Assembly (NCBI GenBank): GCA_022824585.1
Contig: JAJDZN010000244.1
Location: 1 to 34,312 of the forward strand
Length of the DNA stretch: 34,312 bases
Source of the DNA: Bryobacterales bacterium
GTDB taxonomy: Bacteria; Acidobacteriota; Terriglobia; Bryobacterales; UBA6623
Reading direction: 5' to 3'
Part shown: piece by piece, positions 25,749-33,778 of the stretch
Numbering within the stretch: the first letter of the stretch is position 1
How the letters are laid out: each line of letters opens with the position of its first letter
Notes under the pieces: model-generated
Told to the model about the DNA's origin: nothing
Databases searched by the model: none
Seen by the model: only the letters and a program-made list of their open reading frames with translations
Made by a program: the position numbers and the translations under genes

Positions 25749-25784
25749 TCGGACGGCGATTCGAAACCGACGGAGGAAAACGTC

Positions 25785-27245
25785 ATGAACCCAGTACGAC
25801 AGGCGATCCAGACCGAGACGCGCCGGCAGTTCTTCTCGCGCCAAGCGAAGGGAATCGGCGGCATCGCGCTTGCGAGCCTCATGGCCGACGAAGCGCCCGG
25901 CTCGGACAACGAGCGCATCGGCGGACTGCCGCACCTGCCTCACTTCGCGCCGACCGCCAAGCGCTGTGTCTACCTGCACATGATGGGCGCGCCGCCGCAG
26001 ATGGACCTGCTGGACTACAAGCCGGCAATGAAAGACTGGTACGACAAGGACTTGCCGGAGTCCATCCGGCAGGGCCAGCGCCTGACGACCATGACTTCCG
26101 GCCAGGCGCGTTTCCCGATCGCGCCATCGGTGTTCAAGTTTTCGCAGCACGGCCAGAGCGGCGCCTGGATCTCCGAGCTGCTGCCGCTCACCGCAAGCAT
26201 GGCGGACGACATCTGCATCATTCGCTCGATGAACACCGACGCGATCAATCACGAGCCCGCGATCACCTTCATCCAGACCGGGCGCGAAGTGGCGGGCCAG
26301 CCCTGCATCGGCTCGTGGATCTCCTACGGCCTGGGCAGCCTCAACGGCGACCTGCCGACATTCGTGGTGATGAACGCCGAGCGGAGCCATCCCAAGGCTG
26401 GCCAGCAGGCGATCTCGGCCAAGCTCTGGAGCTCTGGATTCCTTTCGCCCGAGTACGCGGGCGTGGGCCTGCGGGGCGGAGGCGATCCGGTGCTCTATGT
26501 CAACAACCCCGAGGGCGTCACCCCCACCGTCCGGCGGCGCATGCTGGACGGGCTGGCGGAATTGAACCAAATGCAGCACGAGCGCATCGGCGATCCAGAG
26601 ACGCTGGCGCGCATCGAGCAGTACGAGATGGCGTTTCGCATGCAGACCTCGGTGCCCGAGATGAGCGACCTGTCGTCCGAGCCCGAGAGCACGTGGAAGC
26701 GCTGGGGCGAAGAGGCGCGCCAGCCCGGCAAGTTCCAGAACGCGGCCCTGATGGCCCGGCGCTTGGTCGAGCGCGGCGTCCGCTTCGTGCAGATCTACCA
26801 CCGAGGCTGGGACGTTCACGGGGACGCCCCGATCGTGTTGCCCGCACAGGCCCGCGAAGCTGATCGCGGGGCTTGGGCGCTGATCCAAGATCTCAAGGAG
26901 CGTGGCCTGTTCGACGAGACTCTGGTGATCTGGGGCGGCGAGTTCGGCAGGACGATCTACTCCCAGGGCGAGCTGACTCCGACCAACTACGGCCGCGACC
27001 ACCACCCGCGCTGCTACAGCCTGTGGATGGCGGGCGGCGGCATCAGGGGCGGGATGGTGTACGGGGAGACTGATGAGTTCTCGTACAACATCGTCAAAGA
27101 CCCGGTGCATATCCACGACTACCAGGCCACGCTGATGCACTTGTTCGGAATCGACCACGAGCGCTTCACCTACAAGCACCAAGGCTTGGATGCAAAGCTC
27201 ACGGGCGTCGAGCCGGCCCACGTGGTGAAGCCGATCCTGGCGTGA
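25785..27245 (+). CDS. DUF1501 Tat-exported protein, partner of the PSD1 protein
   Basis: The 486-residue product starts with a twin-arginine signal (TRRQFFSRQAKGIGGIALASL, R13-R14). The DUF1501 domain belongs to the alkaline-phosphatase/sulfatase superfamily. Family blocks include YLHMMGAPPQMDLLDYKP (64-81), RSMNTDAINHEPA, GVRFVQIYHRGWD, WGGEFGRT and GRDHHPRCYSLWMAGGG. Asp and His residues in these blocks would correspond to metal ligands of the superfamily fold. It follows the PSCyt/PSD1 gene by 36 bases with a good ribosome binding site (GGAGG), so co-transcription is expected. The substrate is unknown. A long open frame on the opposite strand (25596-27221) is a codon-phase shadow. Confidence 0.92.
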   Translation: MNPVRQAIQTETRRQFFSRQAKGIGGIALASLMADEAPGSDNERIGGLPHLPHFAPTAKRCVYLHMMGAPPQMDLLDYKPAMKDWYDKDLPESIRQGQRLTTMTSGQARFPIAPSVFKFSQHGQSGAWISELLPLTASMADDICIIRSMNTDAINHEPAITFIQTGREVAGQPCIGSWISYGLGSLNGDLPTFVVMNAERSHPKAGQQAISAKLWSSGFLSPEYAGVGLRGGGDPVLYVNNPEGVTPTVRRRMLDGLAELNQMQHERIGDPETLARIEQYEMAFRMQTSVPEMSDLSSEPESTWKRWGEEARQPGKFQNAALMARRLVERGVRFVQIYHRGWDVHGDAPIVLPAQAREADRGAWALIQDLKERGLFDETLVIWGGEFGRTIYSQGELTPTNYGRDHHPRCYSLWMAGGGIRGGMVYGETDEFSYNIVKDPVHIHDYQATLMHLFGIDHERFTYKHQGLDAKLTGVEPAHVVKPILA

Positions 27246-27255
27246 GCCGAGGGCC

Positions 27256-27261
27256 TATAAT
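27256..27261 (+). promoter_or_regulatory. -10 box (TATAAT) of rnpB
   Basis: A perfect TATAAT begins 11 bases after the stop of the DUF1501 gene. It is followed by CGGACACAGG, the same start region as before the SprT-like gene. The RNA would begin about 27267-27270, which agrees with the P1 helix of RNase P RNA. No -35 match is clear. Confidence 0.7.
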
Positions 27262-27268
27262 CGGACAC

Positions 27269-27643
27269 AGGATCGGGCGTCCGGGCAGTCGCCGTGCCAT
27301 TGGGCACGGAGGAAAGTCCGGTCTCCGCAGGGCAGCGTGCCGGCTAACGGCCGGGCGGTATCCATAGGAGAGGGTGTCGACGGACAGTGCCACAGAAAAT
27401 ATACCGCCCCGGTTCGCCGGGGTAAGGGTGAAATGGTGCGGTAAGAGCGCACCGCGTCGCGGGCGACCGGGACGGCAGGGTAAACCCCACGCGGAGCAAG
27501 GCCAAATAGGGGGCGATGCGGCGGCCCGCCGCGCTTGAGTTCCGGGTAGGTCGCTAGAGGCGTCTGGCAACAGGCGTCCCAGATGAATGGCTGCCACCCG
27601 CTTCCGGGCGGGGACAGAAACCGGCTTACAGGGCGTCCGATCC
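27269..27643 (+). ncRNA. rnpB: RNase P RNA, bacterial type A
   Basis: This is the catalytic RNA of ribonuclease P, which cuts the 5' leader from tRNA precursors. The ends pair as helix P1 (GGATCGG at 27270 with CCGATCC at 27637-27643). Conserved blocks are present in order: GAGGAAAGTCCGG near 27309, GGGTAAGGGTGAAA near 27420-27433, GGTAAGAGCGCACCG near 27440, GGTAAACCCCAC near 27480, and ACAGAAACCGGCTTACAG near 27614-27631 (CR V, part of the P4 pairing). The length of about 375 bases is usual for type A. It has its own -10 box. Exact ends are estimated from P1. Confidence 0.95.
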
Positions 27644-27682
27644 TACCGGCGGCCAGAATCTCTTCCCGCTTCTAGGAACTTG

Positions 27683-28492
27683 CTAGACGATGTCCGGTCC
27701 GGCGATCAATTCGCCCTGCAAGACCGTAACGGCCTTGCCCGACAGCATGACCCGGTCATCGCGGATCGCGACTTTGACGAGCCCGCCACGCTCTGAAGCC
27801 TGCCACGCGGTGAAGTCAGCCCTTCCGAGCCGGCGCTGCCAATACGGCCCCAGGCAGCAATGTGCGGACCCGGTAACCGGATCCTCAAAGATGCCGGTGC
27901 CCGGAGCGAAGAAGCGTGACACGAAATCGAATCCATCCGTGTCGGCGTGGGCTGTGACGATGATGCCGCGAGTGTCGATTTCCGATAGCCGCCGGGCGTC
28001 TGGTGACAGACTTCGGAGCGTTGCCTCGGACTCGACCTCCACCAAGTAGTCGAAGCGGTTGCGCCCGACGTACACCGGATCGGCACCGAGGCCGACAGCC
28101 AATGCCGCAGGGGCGGCCGCCGGCCGATCCGGCTCGGCCGGAAAGTCCATCTCAATCCAGCCGTCACGCTGGGTTGCCGACAGCTTACCGGACCGCGTGT
28201 GAAAGACAGCTCTCGAACCATCAGCGAGGTGTCCGCTCTCCCATAGCACGTGGGCGCTCGCGAGCGTTGCATGCCCGCACAGGTCGACCTCGACGGCTGG
28301 CGTGAACCAGCGAAGGTCGTATGTGCCGTCATCTCGACGGACCAGAAACGCAGTCTCCGATAGGTTCATCTCGCGCGCCACGTGCTGCATCCATGCGGCA
28401 TCGGCAGGACGAGGCAGCAGGCAGACCGCCGCCGGGTTGCCGCCAAACGGCTGGCCGGTGAAGGCGTCGGCCTGCGTGATCGTCAAGGGCAA
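27683..28492 (-). CDS. PhzF-family isomerase-like protein
   Basis: The 269-residue product matches the PhzF/diaminopimelate-epimerase-like fold. It has the N-terminal block ITQADAFTGQPFGGNPAAVCLL, the catalytic Glu in MNLSETAFL (E46, matching Glu45 of PhzF), LCGHATLASAH (72-81) and, in the second lobe, FEDPVTGSAHCCLGPYW. PhzF of Pseudomonas isomerises a phenazine precursor, but most homologues are broad, uncharacterised members, and no phenazine genes are nearby. The start is probably TTG at 28492: it gives the usual family N-terminus, AGAGGA lies seven bases before it, and a TATCCT box precedes that. ATG at 28588 and GTG at 28615 are in frame but would add an unusual N-terminus. Confidence 0.87.
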   Translation of the reverse strand: MPLTITQADAFTGQPFGGNPAAVCLLPRPADAAWMQHVAREMNLSETAFLVRRDDGTYDLRWFTPAVEVDLCGHATLASAHVLWESGHLADGSRAVFHTRSGKLSATQRDGWIEMDFPAEPDRPAAAPAALAVGLGADPVYVGRNRFDYLVEVESEATLRSLSPDARRLSEIDTRGIIVTAHADTDGFDFVSRFFAPGTGIFEDPVTGSAHCCLGPYWQRRLGRADFTAWQASERGGLVKVAIRDDRVMLSGKAVTVLQGELIAGPDIV

Positions 28493-28730
28493 TGTGATTC
28501 CTCTGTTGTCAGGATATGGCAGACTGCGCAGCCCTTCCGTGAGAGTGCGACTCGCGCCCTCTTGGTCCGGAGTATCGATCCGCTGCATCTGCCCGGACCT
28601 GGGTAGCTCCGGCACCGTTGCTCCACTACACTACTAGTGGTTTCTGCCCACTGTTTCAGCCGGGGCTAGGTTGCCTCTCACGTAGGAGCCGGCGATTGAG
28701 CTCTCGGTTGGCGGTGCACCCGACAGTCCC

Positions 28731-31238
28731 ATGAACATCCGCACATTCCTTGCCCTCCTGTTCCTTCTTCTGATTGCGCTGGCATCGACGGCTCAGCGCG
28801 ACCGCCCAGAGGCGTTTCAGATCAGTCGCGACAGCGTCGACCAGATGCCCTCCGGAAAGGAAGCCGACGGCCTGCCGGGAGACTTCGTCCTCAGAAACGA
28901 CACGGTCGAGGCGCTCGTGTCCGGCACCCAGCCTTTTCGCCGCGCCAACATGACGACGGAGTATGGATCAGTCCTTCAGGGCTGCCTGTACGACCTCGAC
29001 GTACGAGGCGCGGGGAACGACCAGATCACCGCCCTGCGACCAGGCGGGGAATCAGGCTATCTCTCCCGAGTCAGAGTTGTCGAGGCCGGTTCCTCCGGCG
29101 CCGCCGTCGTCGAGGCGGTGCGCACTGCGGCCATGGGCGACGGCCTCTACTCGCGCCACGAGTACAGATTGGAATCCGACTGGCCGTTTCTGCTGGTGAC
29201 ATCGACCTACCGGAACGAGTCCCAGGAATCCGTGTCGGTCTCCCCTGCCCCGATATGGAAGGGGCTCGAAAACGAGCAGATCGTCGACGGGGTGATGATC
29301 GGCGATAGCATCGACCCGTTCGATAAGAGGGCTTACGCGATCGCGTCCGCTGACGCGGAACCGGTGCCCGACCAGACAACGCTAGAACCCGGGCAAGCGC
29401 GAACCTTCAGAATCCGAGTTGCGGTGGCCGACTCGCCCTTGGCAGCGTACGGCCTGCTAGCAGCCGAACAGGCGCCCGCAGGCGAGGTTGAGGGCATGAT
29501 CAAGGACACGGCAGGGCAGCCCGCCATCCACGGTTCGCTTGCGGTCTCCGTCAGCGGCGAGTGGGTGTCGCAGTACCCGAGTTCCGAGGGCCGCGTAGCC
29601 TTTCGACTTCCCGCGGGGCGCTACGACGCCCAGTTCCGAGACATTGGCCGCGACTTGGTCGAGACGAGCATCTCGGTAGAGCGTGGCAAGAAGACCCGTC
29701 TTGATCTCGAGGTGGCTCCGGCGTCGGCTGTGAGTGTTGTGATTCGCGACGCGGCCGGCAACCCATCGCCGGGCAAGGTTCAATTCATCGGCGTGGACGG
29801 GACAGAAACTCCCAATTTCGGCACCGACTACCGCGTTCACGGAGGCAACCATCAGTATCAGACCCATGACGGACGGGTCAGGCAACAGGTGCCTCCGGGA
29901 AGCTACCTCCTGCGGGTCACCCTCGGACCCGAGCACGACCTTGTCGAGCGGCGCGTGCGAGTCGCTCCGGGGAAGACCGAGGAAGTCGAAGTCGCACTGG
30001 AGCGAACGGTTGACACACAAGGCTGGATCAGTACGGACTATCACGCCCACTCAACGCCTAGCGGCGACAACTACTGCAACACGAGGGACCGCATCATCAA
30101 CTTCGCCGCAGAGCACATTGAATTCGCGCCGACCACCGAGCACCAGCGCCTATACGACTGGTCTTCCCAGATCGAGCAACTCGGCCTGTCTGGCCGGATC
30201 AAGACGATTCCCGGCATCGAACTGACAGGGAGCGGCCAGCATTTCAACGCGTTTCCGATCAAACCGGACCCGATGGTACAGAACGGCGGGGCGCCGTTGT
30301 GGCACTTCGACCCCCGGATCAATGCAATCACCCTGCGGAATTGGGGCACGCCTTCCCTAGCCGGGGGTTCTCGCATTGATCCAGCGGCAAACGCCCGAAG
30401 TCGCACCGGTCTCTTCGGTGGAGGCCCCGATCGCTGGGTCCAGGCCAACCACCCCGATGTCGGGGGCGTGTTCTTCGACCGGAATCGTGACGGCGTCGAG
30501 GATGGCGGGTTCGTCGGCTTCGAAGAGCTCGTCGACGCGGCTGAGGTCTGGAGCGCGGAGATCCTCAACTTGAATCCGAGATACAACACCCGCGAAGGGG
30601 CGAACCGAACGTTCGGATGGCTGCAAATGCTGAACCAAGGCCGCCGCGTTTGGTGCGTCGCAGTAAGCGACGCGCATCGGATCTTCGGAAACGGTGTCGG
30701 CGGATGGCGCACCTACGTACCGAGTTCGACCGACAGGCCGGACGAAGTCGACCACCAGGAGATTGTCAGAAACTCGAAGGCAGGGCGCATGATGATCACC
30801 AACGGTCCATTCCTCGAAGTGACCACGGGAGACGGCCTGCCAATCGGTTCGACAGTGATCGCTGAAGGATTCGTCGACCTGAAGATCCGGGTCCAGACGC
30901 CGAACTGGATCGAAATAGACCGCGTGCAAGTCTTGGTAAACGGACGCCAGCCGGAGCAGCTCGACTTCCGCAAGGCGAAGAACCCCGGGATGTTCAGGGA
31001 AGGAACCGTGAGCTTCGAGGAAACTGTGCGAGTGACGCTGCAGCAGGACGCCCACCTGATTGTCGTGGCGATCGGGGAGGGCTCCGACATTCAACTGGGC
31101 TGGGGGCTCAACCCTTATGGAGAGATGCATCCGGTCGCTTACACGAATCCGATCTTCGTGGACGTGGACCGAGACGGATTCGAAGCCAACGGGGATACGC
31201 TCGGACATCCGCTGATGACCTCGCCGCGCACTGGCTGA
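28731..31238 (+). CDS. Exported CehA/McbA-family PHP metallohydrolase
   Basis: The 835-residue protein has a signal peptide (FLALLFLLLIALASTAQ). A beta-rich N-terminal half follows, including two carboxypeptidase-regulatory-like segments (about 250-330 and 330-425). The PHP domain starts near 430: STDYHAHSTPSG with H438 and H440 as first metal ligands, then the TTEHQ region (E470, H471), PGIELTGSGQHFN, and VSDAHR in the C-terminal part. This order matches CehA/McbA proteins, named after enzymes of carbaryl degradation, although most homologues have unknown substrates and may be secreted phosphoesterases. DRDGFEANGDTLGHPL near the end resembles a calcium-binding loop. The ATG at 28731 has no good ribosome binding site. 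It converges on the DUF3604 gene with a 17-bp gap. Confidence 0.85.
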   Translation: MNIRTFLALLFLLLIALASTAQRDRPEAFQISRDSVDQMPSGKEADGLPGDFVLRNDTVEALVSGTQPFRRANMTTEYGSVLQGCLYDLDVRGAGNDQITALRPGGESGYLSRVRVVEAGSSGAAVVEAVRTAAMGDGLYSRHEYRLESDWPFLLVTSTYRNESQESVSVSPAPIWKGLENEQIVDGVMIGDSIDPFDKRAYAIASADAEPVPDQTTLEPGQARTFRIRVAVADSPLAAYGLLAAEQAPAGEVEGMIKDTAGQPAIHGSLAVSVSGEWVSQYPSSEGRVAFRLPAGRYDAQFRDIGRDLVETSISVERGKKTRLDLEVAPASAVSVVIRDAAGNPSPGKVQFIGVDGTETPNFGTDYRVHGGNHQYQTHDGRVRQQVPPGSYLLRVTLGPEHDLVERRVRVAPGKTEEVEVALERTVDTQGWISTDYHAHSTPSGDNYCNTRDRIINFAAEHIEFAPTTEHQRLYDWSSQIEQLGLSGRIKTIPGIELTGSGQHFNAFPIKPDPMVQNGGAPLWHFDPRINAITLRNWGTPSLAGGSRIDPAANARSRTGLFGGGPDRWVQANHPDVGGVFFDRNRDGVEDGGFVGFEELVDAAEVWSAEILNLNPRYNTREGANRTFGWLQMLNQGRRVWCVAVSDAHRIFGNGVGGWRTYVPSSTDRPDEVDHQEIVRNSKAGRMMITNGPFLEVTTGDGLPIGSTVIAEGFVDLKIRVQTPNWIEIDRVQVLVNGRQPEQLDFRKAKNPGMFREGTVSFEETVRVTLQQDAHLIVVAIGEGSDIQLGWGLNPYGEMHPVAYTNPIFVDVDRDGFEANGDTLGHPLMTSPRTG

Positions 31239-31255
31239 TCCGCCTAGGATGCCCG

Positions 31256-33673
31256 CTAGTCCTCGATCCAGACAGGACTCGACCAAGCGATTTCGCCATC
31301 GTCCTGTGTCACGCGAAGGTAGTAGAAACTCTGCCCGTCAAGGGGCTGCTGGTCTACGAATTCGATAGAGGCAACGGATCCGCCCGGCGAGCTGGAATAC
31401 ACGAATTCGTTGCTCCGACATATCTCGATCGCCTTGATCGGCTGCGGGGACCGCACGTTGGCTGTGACCTTGACCGCGCCGCCGCCCTGAACGACCTCGC
31501 CCATCAAGTGGCCGTTCACCCGGAAGTCGATCTGAATCCTAGCCGCTGTCGTGCCGAATGTTCGCCGAGCGCGTATCGCTTCCAATATGCCTGTCCGCGT
31601 CTTCTCCCGAGCCCACACAGCCGCCTTCCCCAGGCCCCCTCCGTGGTCCGGGCTGGCAATCACACCTATCTTCAGGCCCCGACCCCAGGCGTCTTGGATG
31701 TAGCTGCCCGGCTGACCTGTGGCCCGAATGGCATGCCGCGGAGCACCGGCGTATTCGTAAGAGCCCCTGTGCTGGAAAATCTCTGCCACGGGTTGGGCTT
31801 TCTCGTCTGCGTAGTCCCAATCCACTGGCACGTTCCCGGTGTCCGCGAGCTGGTGCGGGATCTGAACGAAGTCGGCCTTCATGCCGCGCAGCTCGTCCCA
31901 GAGATCCGCGGGCGAATCACCGTTGTAGGCACTCCACCACTTGGGGAAGTAGGGGTCGGCAAAGATCAGGTTGCGGTGGCCGTAGTAGCCCCACGGGCGC
32001 TCTTGGTCGTAGTCTTCGAAGCTCGAGGTCCACTCCTCTCCGAGGAAGGTCACGAGCCTTCCGACGTCATGGTTCGCGCGAACCATCTTGGCCGAGTAGT
32101 TCCATAGGTACGGGACGATGTTGTAGCCGTGATCGGTCATAGCCACGAAGTCGAGGCGATTGATGTCTCGCCGGCACTGGTATTCCTCGTCCAGCGACTG
32201 GTCGCCGCAGCGGTTGCAAATCGAGATGTCCGAGTGCTCGTGTAACTCGCCGTAGTACAGGTAGAACCGCTCACCGTTGTATTCGATCGATGGGGTCTCG
32301 CCGTCCTCCCCATACTGCGCGTGAAGCAGTGCGGGGTCGAATGGCTCGGCGGGCTCTTCCAAGGCTGTGAGACCCATGGACGGGGCGGCGGGCGGCGCTT
32401 GCCCGGTATCGACCGAAGCGAGCAGGATCTGCGATCGGGCAGTGTCCGTGAAATCCGGGTCGGACTGCGACCACGTGTCTGAGAAGTTGTCGGCCTGAAA
32501 GGCCAGCAGCAGCCGGTCCCCCTTGACCGCCAGCGCCGCCGGACGGTCCATCGACCGCCGTTGCGAGAGCGTTCTCGGTCCGATCCAGTCCTGGCCGGTA
32601 TATCCCACGACTTGCGCGCGCCACCCGCCGCGCGGTTCCCGGGGCTGCATGTAGGCGATCCACAAGCGACCTCGCGAGTCGATTGCGGCCGATGCGGCCT
32701 CCGAGCGGTTCTTCGCCAGTGGTGAGGAGTTCCAGTAATCCGGAGGGGCATCCAAGCCGCGCGGCGTGACCATAGCCGCGACGAGGTGCCGTTCGTTCGT
32801 CCTGCCGACGTGGTATCCCTCCATGCGTGCATTCTCGTAGACGACCCAGAGGTCGTCGTCGTGGGCCAGCAATCGGGCGTGGCGATCGATGCCGGGGGAA
32901 CTGGTCAGCCGTCTGACCTCTTCCCATTCGCCCGAAGGAGATCTCTGGCGAAGGTACACGTCGTAGTTGTGATCGACATAGCCATGCCACGAGACCGAGA
33001 CGCGACCGTGGCAGTCGGCGGCAACGCTCGGTCCGTAGTTCGACGGGCTGTCCGGGCTCACGAGTTCGTGCTCGGTGACGAGTCCATCACGAAGCGATGC
33101 CGAGTAGATCCGACGCTTGGAGTCAGCACTGCTCTCCCACGCCACGAACAGCGTCCCGTCATGCCATGCTGCGGCGGGCTTGATCTGGCTTTCGGGGCCA
33201 GTGGCGATGCGAATCGGCCTAGTAGGGCCACCGGCTCCCGCACTGACAGAGTAGATATCCCAATTTCCGTCAATTTCTCGAGCGAACACAAAATGCGCGC
33301 CGGCCTCAGCGGCTGCCGCATCCAAGTCCAGCAGGTACGTGCCTGCACCACCGAGCACCACCCATTCGCCCTGCTTGAGGAAGCGGTCGTCCTCGTGCGA
33401 ATACCGAGCGATCACTAGCGCGTCCGCTCCGCCTCGGTAGCTAGTCCATGCCACGAATACGTCACCGGACGGTGTGGCCACTAGAGCAGGCTCGTCGTTG
33501 AATCCCTGGTGCGGCTCGACTGCCGTGATCCAAGGCGTCGGCATTGGGCTTGGCGGGCGAGGCGCTGTGTCCTCAGGCTCGGCCGGTGTCGCCACATCGG
33601 CAGTGTCTGAGCAGCCCGCGCCAAGCGTCATGGCCGCGAGGCAGCAAAGCGTGAGGGAGAACGTTCGGGGCAT
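31256..33673 (-). CDS. DUF3604-type PHP-like lipoprotein with N-terminal propeller
   Basis: The 805-residue protein is a predicted lipoprotein (LTLCCLAAMTLGAGC, lipidated C21). Residues about 50-420 form a sialidase-like beta-propeller (repeats such as DVFVAWTSYRGG, TLFVAWESSADSKRRIYSA and RLWIAYMQPREP). The C-terminal DUF3604 domain has YYGELHEHSDIS (H478, H480), FVAMTDHGYN (D514, H515), LGEEWTS and IASPDHGGGLG, which mirror the metal ligands of PHP phosphoesterases. Immediately after the HxH motif lie three cysteines (CNRCGD and a later C) that may form an extra metal site. The ATG at 33673 begins the lipoprotein signal; the frame extends further up only by chance. It lies downstream of hemH and converges on the CehA/McbA-like gene. 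The substrate is unknown. Confidence 0.85.
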   Translation of the reverse strand: MPRTFSLTLCCLAAMTLGAGCSDTADVATPAEPEDTAPRPPSPMPTPWITAVEPHQGFNDEPALVATPSGDVFVAWTSYRGGADALVIARYSHEDDRFLKQGEWVVLGGAGTYLLDLDAAAAEAGAHFVFAREIDGNWDIYSVSAGAGGPTRPIRIATGPESQIKPAAAWHDGTLFVAWESSADSKRRIYSASLRDGLVTEHELVSPDSPSNYGPSVAADCHGRVSVSWHGYVDHNYDVYLRQRSPSGEWEEVRRLTSSPGIDRHARLLAHDDDLWVVYENARMEGYHVGRTNERHLVAAMVTPRGLDAPPDYWNSSPLAKNRSEAASAAIDSRGRLWIAYMQPREPRGGWRAQVVGYTGQDWIGPRTLSQRRSMDRPAALAVKGDRLLLAFQADNFSDTWSQSDPDFTDTARSQILLASVDTGQAPPAAPSMGLTALEEPAEPFDPALLHAQYGEDGETPSIEYNGERFYLYYGELHEHSDISICNRCGDQSLDEEYQCRRDINRLDFVAMTDHGYNIVPYLWNYSAKMVRANHDVGRLVTFLGEEWTSSFEDYDQERPWGYYGHRNLIFADPYFPKWWSAYNGDSPADLWDELRGMKADFVQIPHQLADTGNVPVDWDYADEKAQPVAEIFQHRGSYEYAGAPRHAIRATGQPGSYIQDAWGRGLKIGVIASPDHGGGLGKAAVWAREKTRTGILEAIRARRTFGTTAARIQIDFRVNGHLMGEVVQGGGAVKVTANVRSPQPIKAIEICRSNEFVYSSSPGGSVASIEFVDQQPLDGQSFYYLRVTQDDGEIAWSSPVWIED

Positions 33674-33681
33674 CGCCCTAT

Positions 33682-33687
33682 GTTGTA
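33682..33687 (-). promoter_or_regulatory. Candidate -10 box (TACAAC) of the DUF3604 gene
   Basis: TACAAC ends eight bases before the ATG at 33673 on the minus strand, the same distance as for other genes in this window. No ribosome binding site lies between. The box is weaker than the others. Confidence 0.35.
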
Positions 33688-33778
33688 TCAAGGAGACAAT
33701 CGCGGCGTGGATGCTGCGCTGGCCGCGGTCGCCGTCGCACGGCAGACGTGCCCGCGCGGCCGCCCCGCACAACTGTGG

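Noticed and set aside
25596-27221. 541-codon open frame on the minus strand opposite the DUF1501 gene
   Set aside because: It mirrors the codon phase of the well-supported DUF1501 gene, has no domain motif or ribosome binding site, and its composition (rich in R, A, V, H) is typical of GC-rich antisense shadows.
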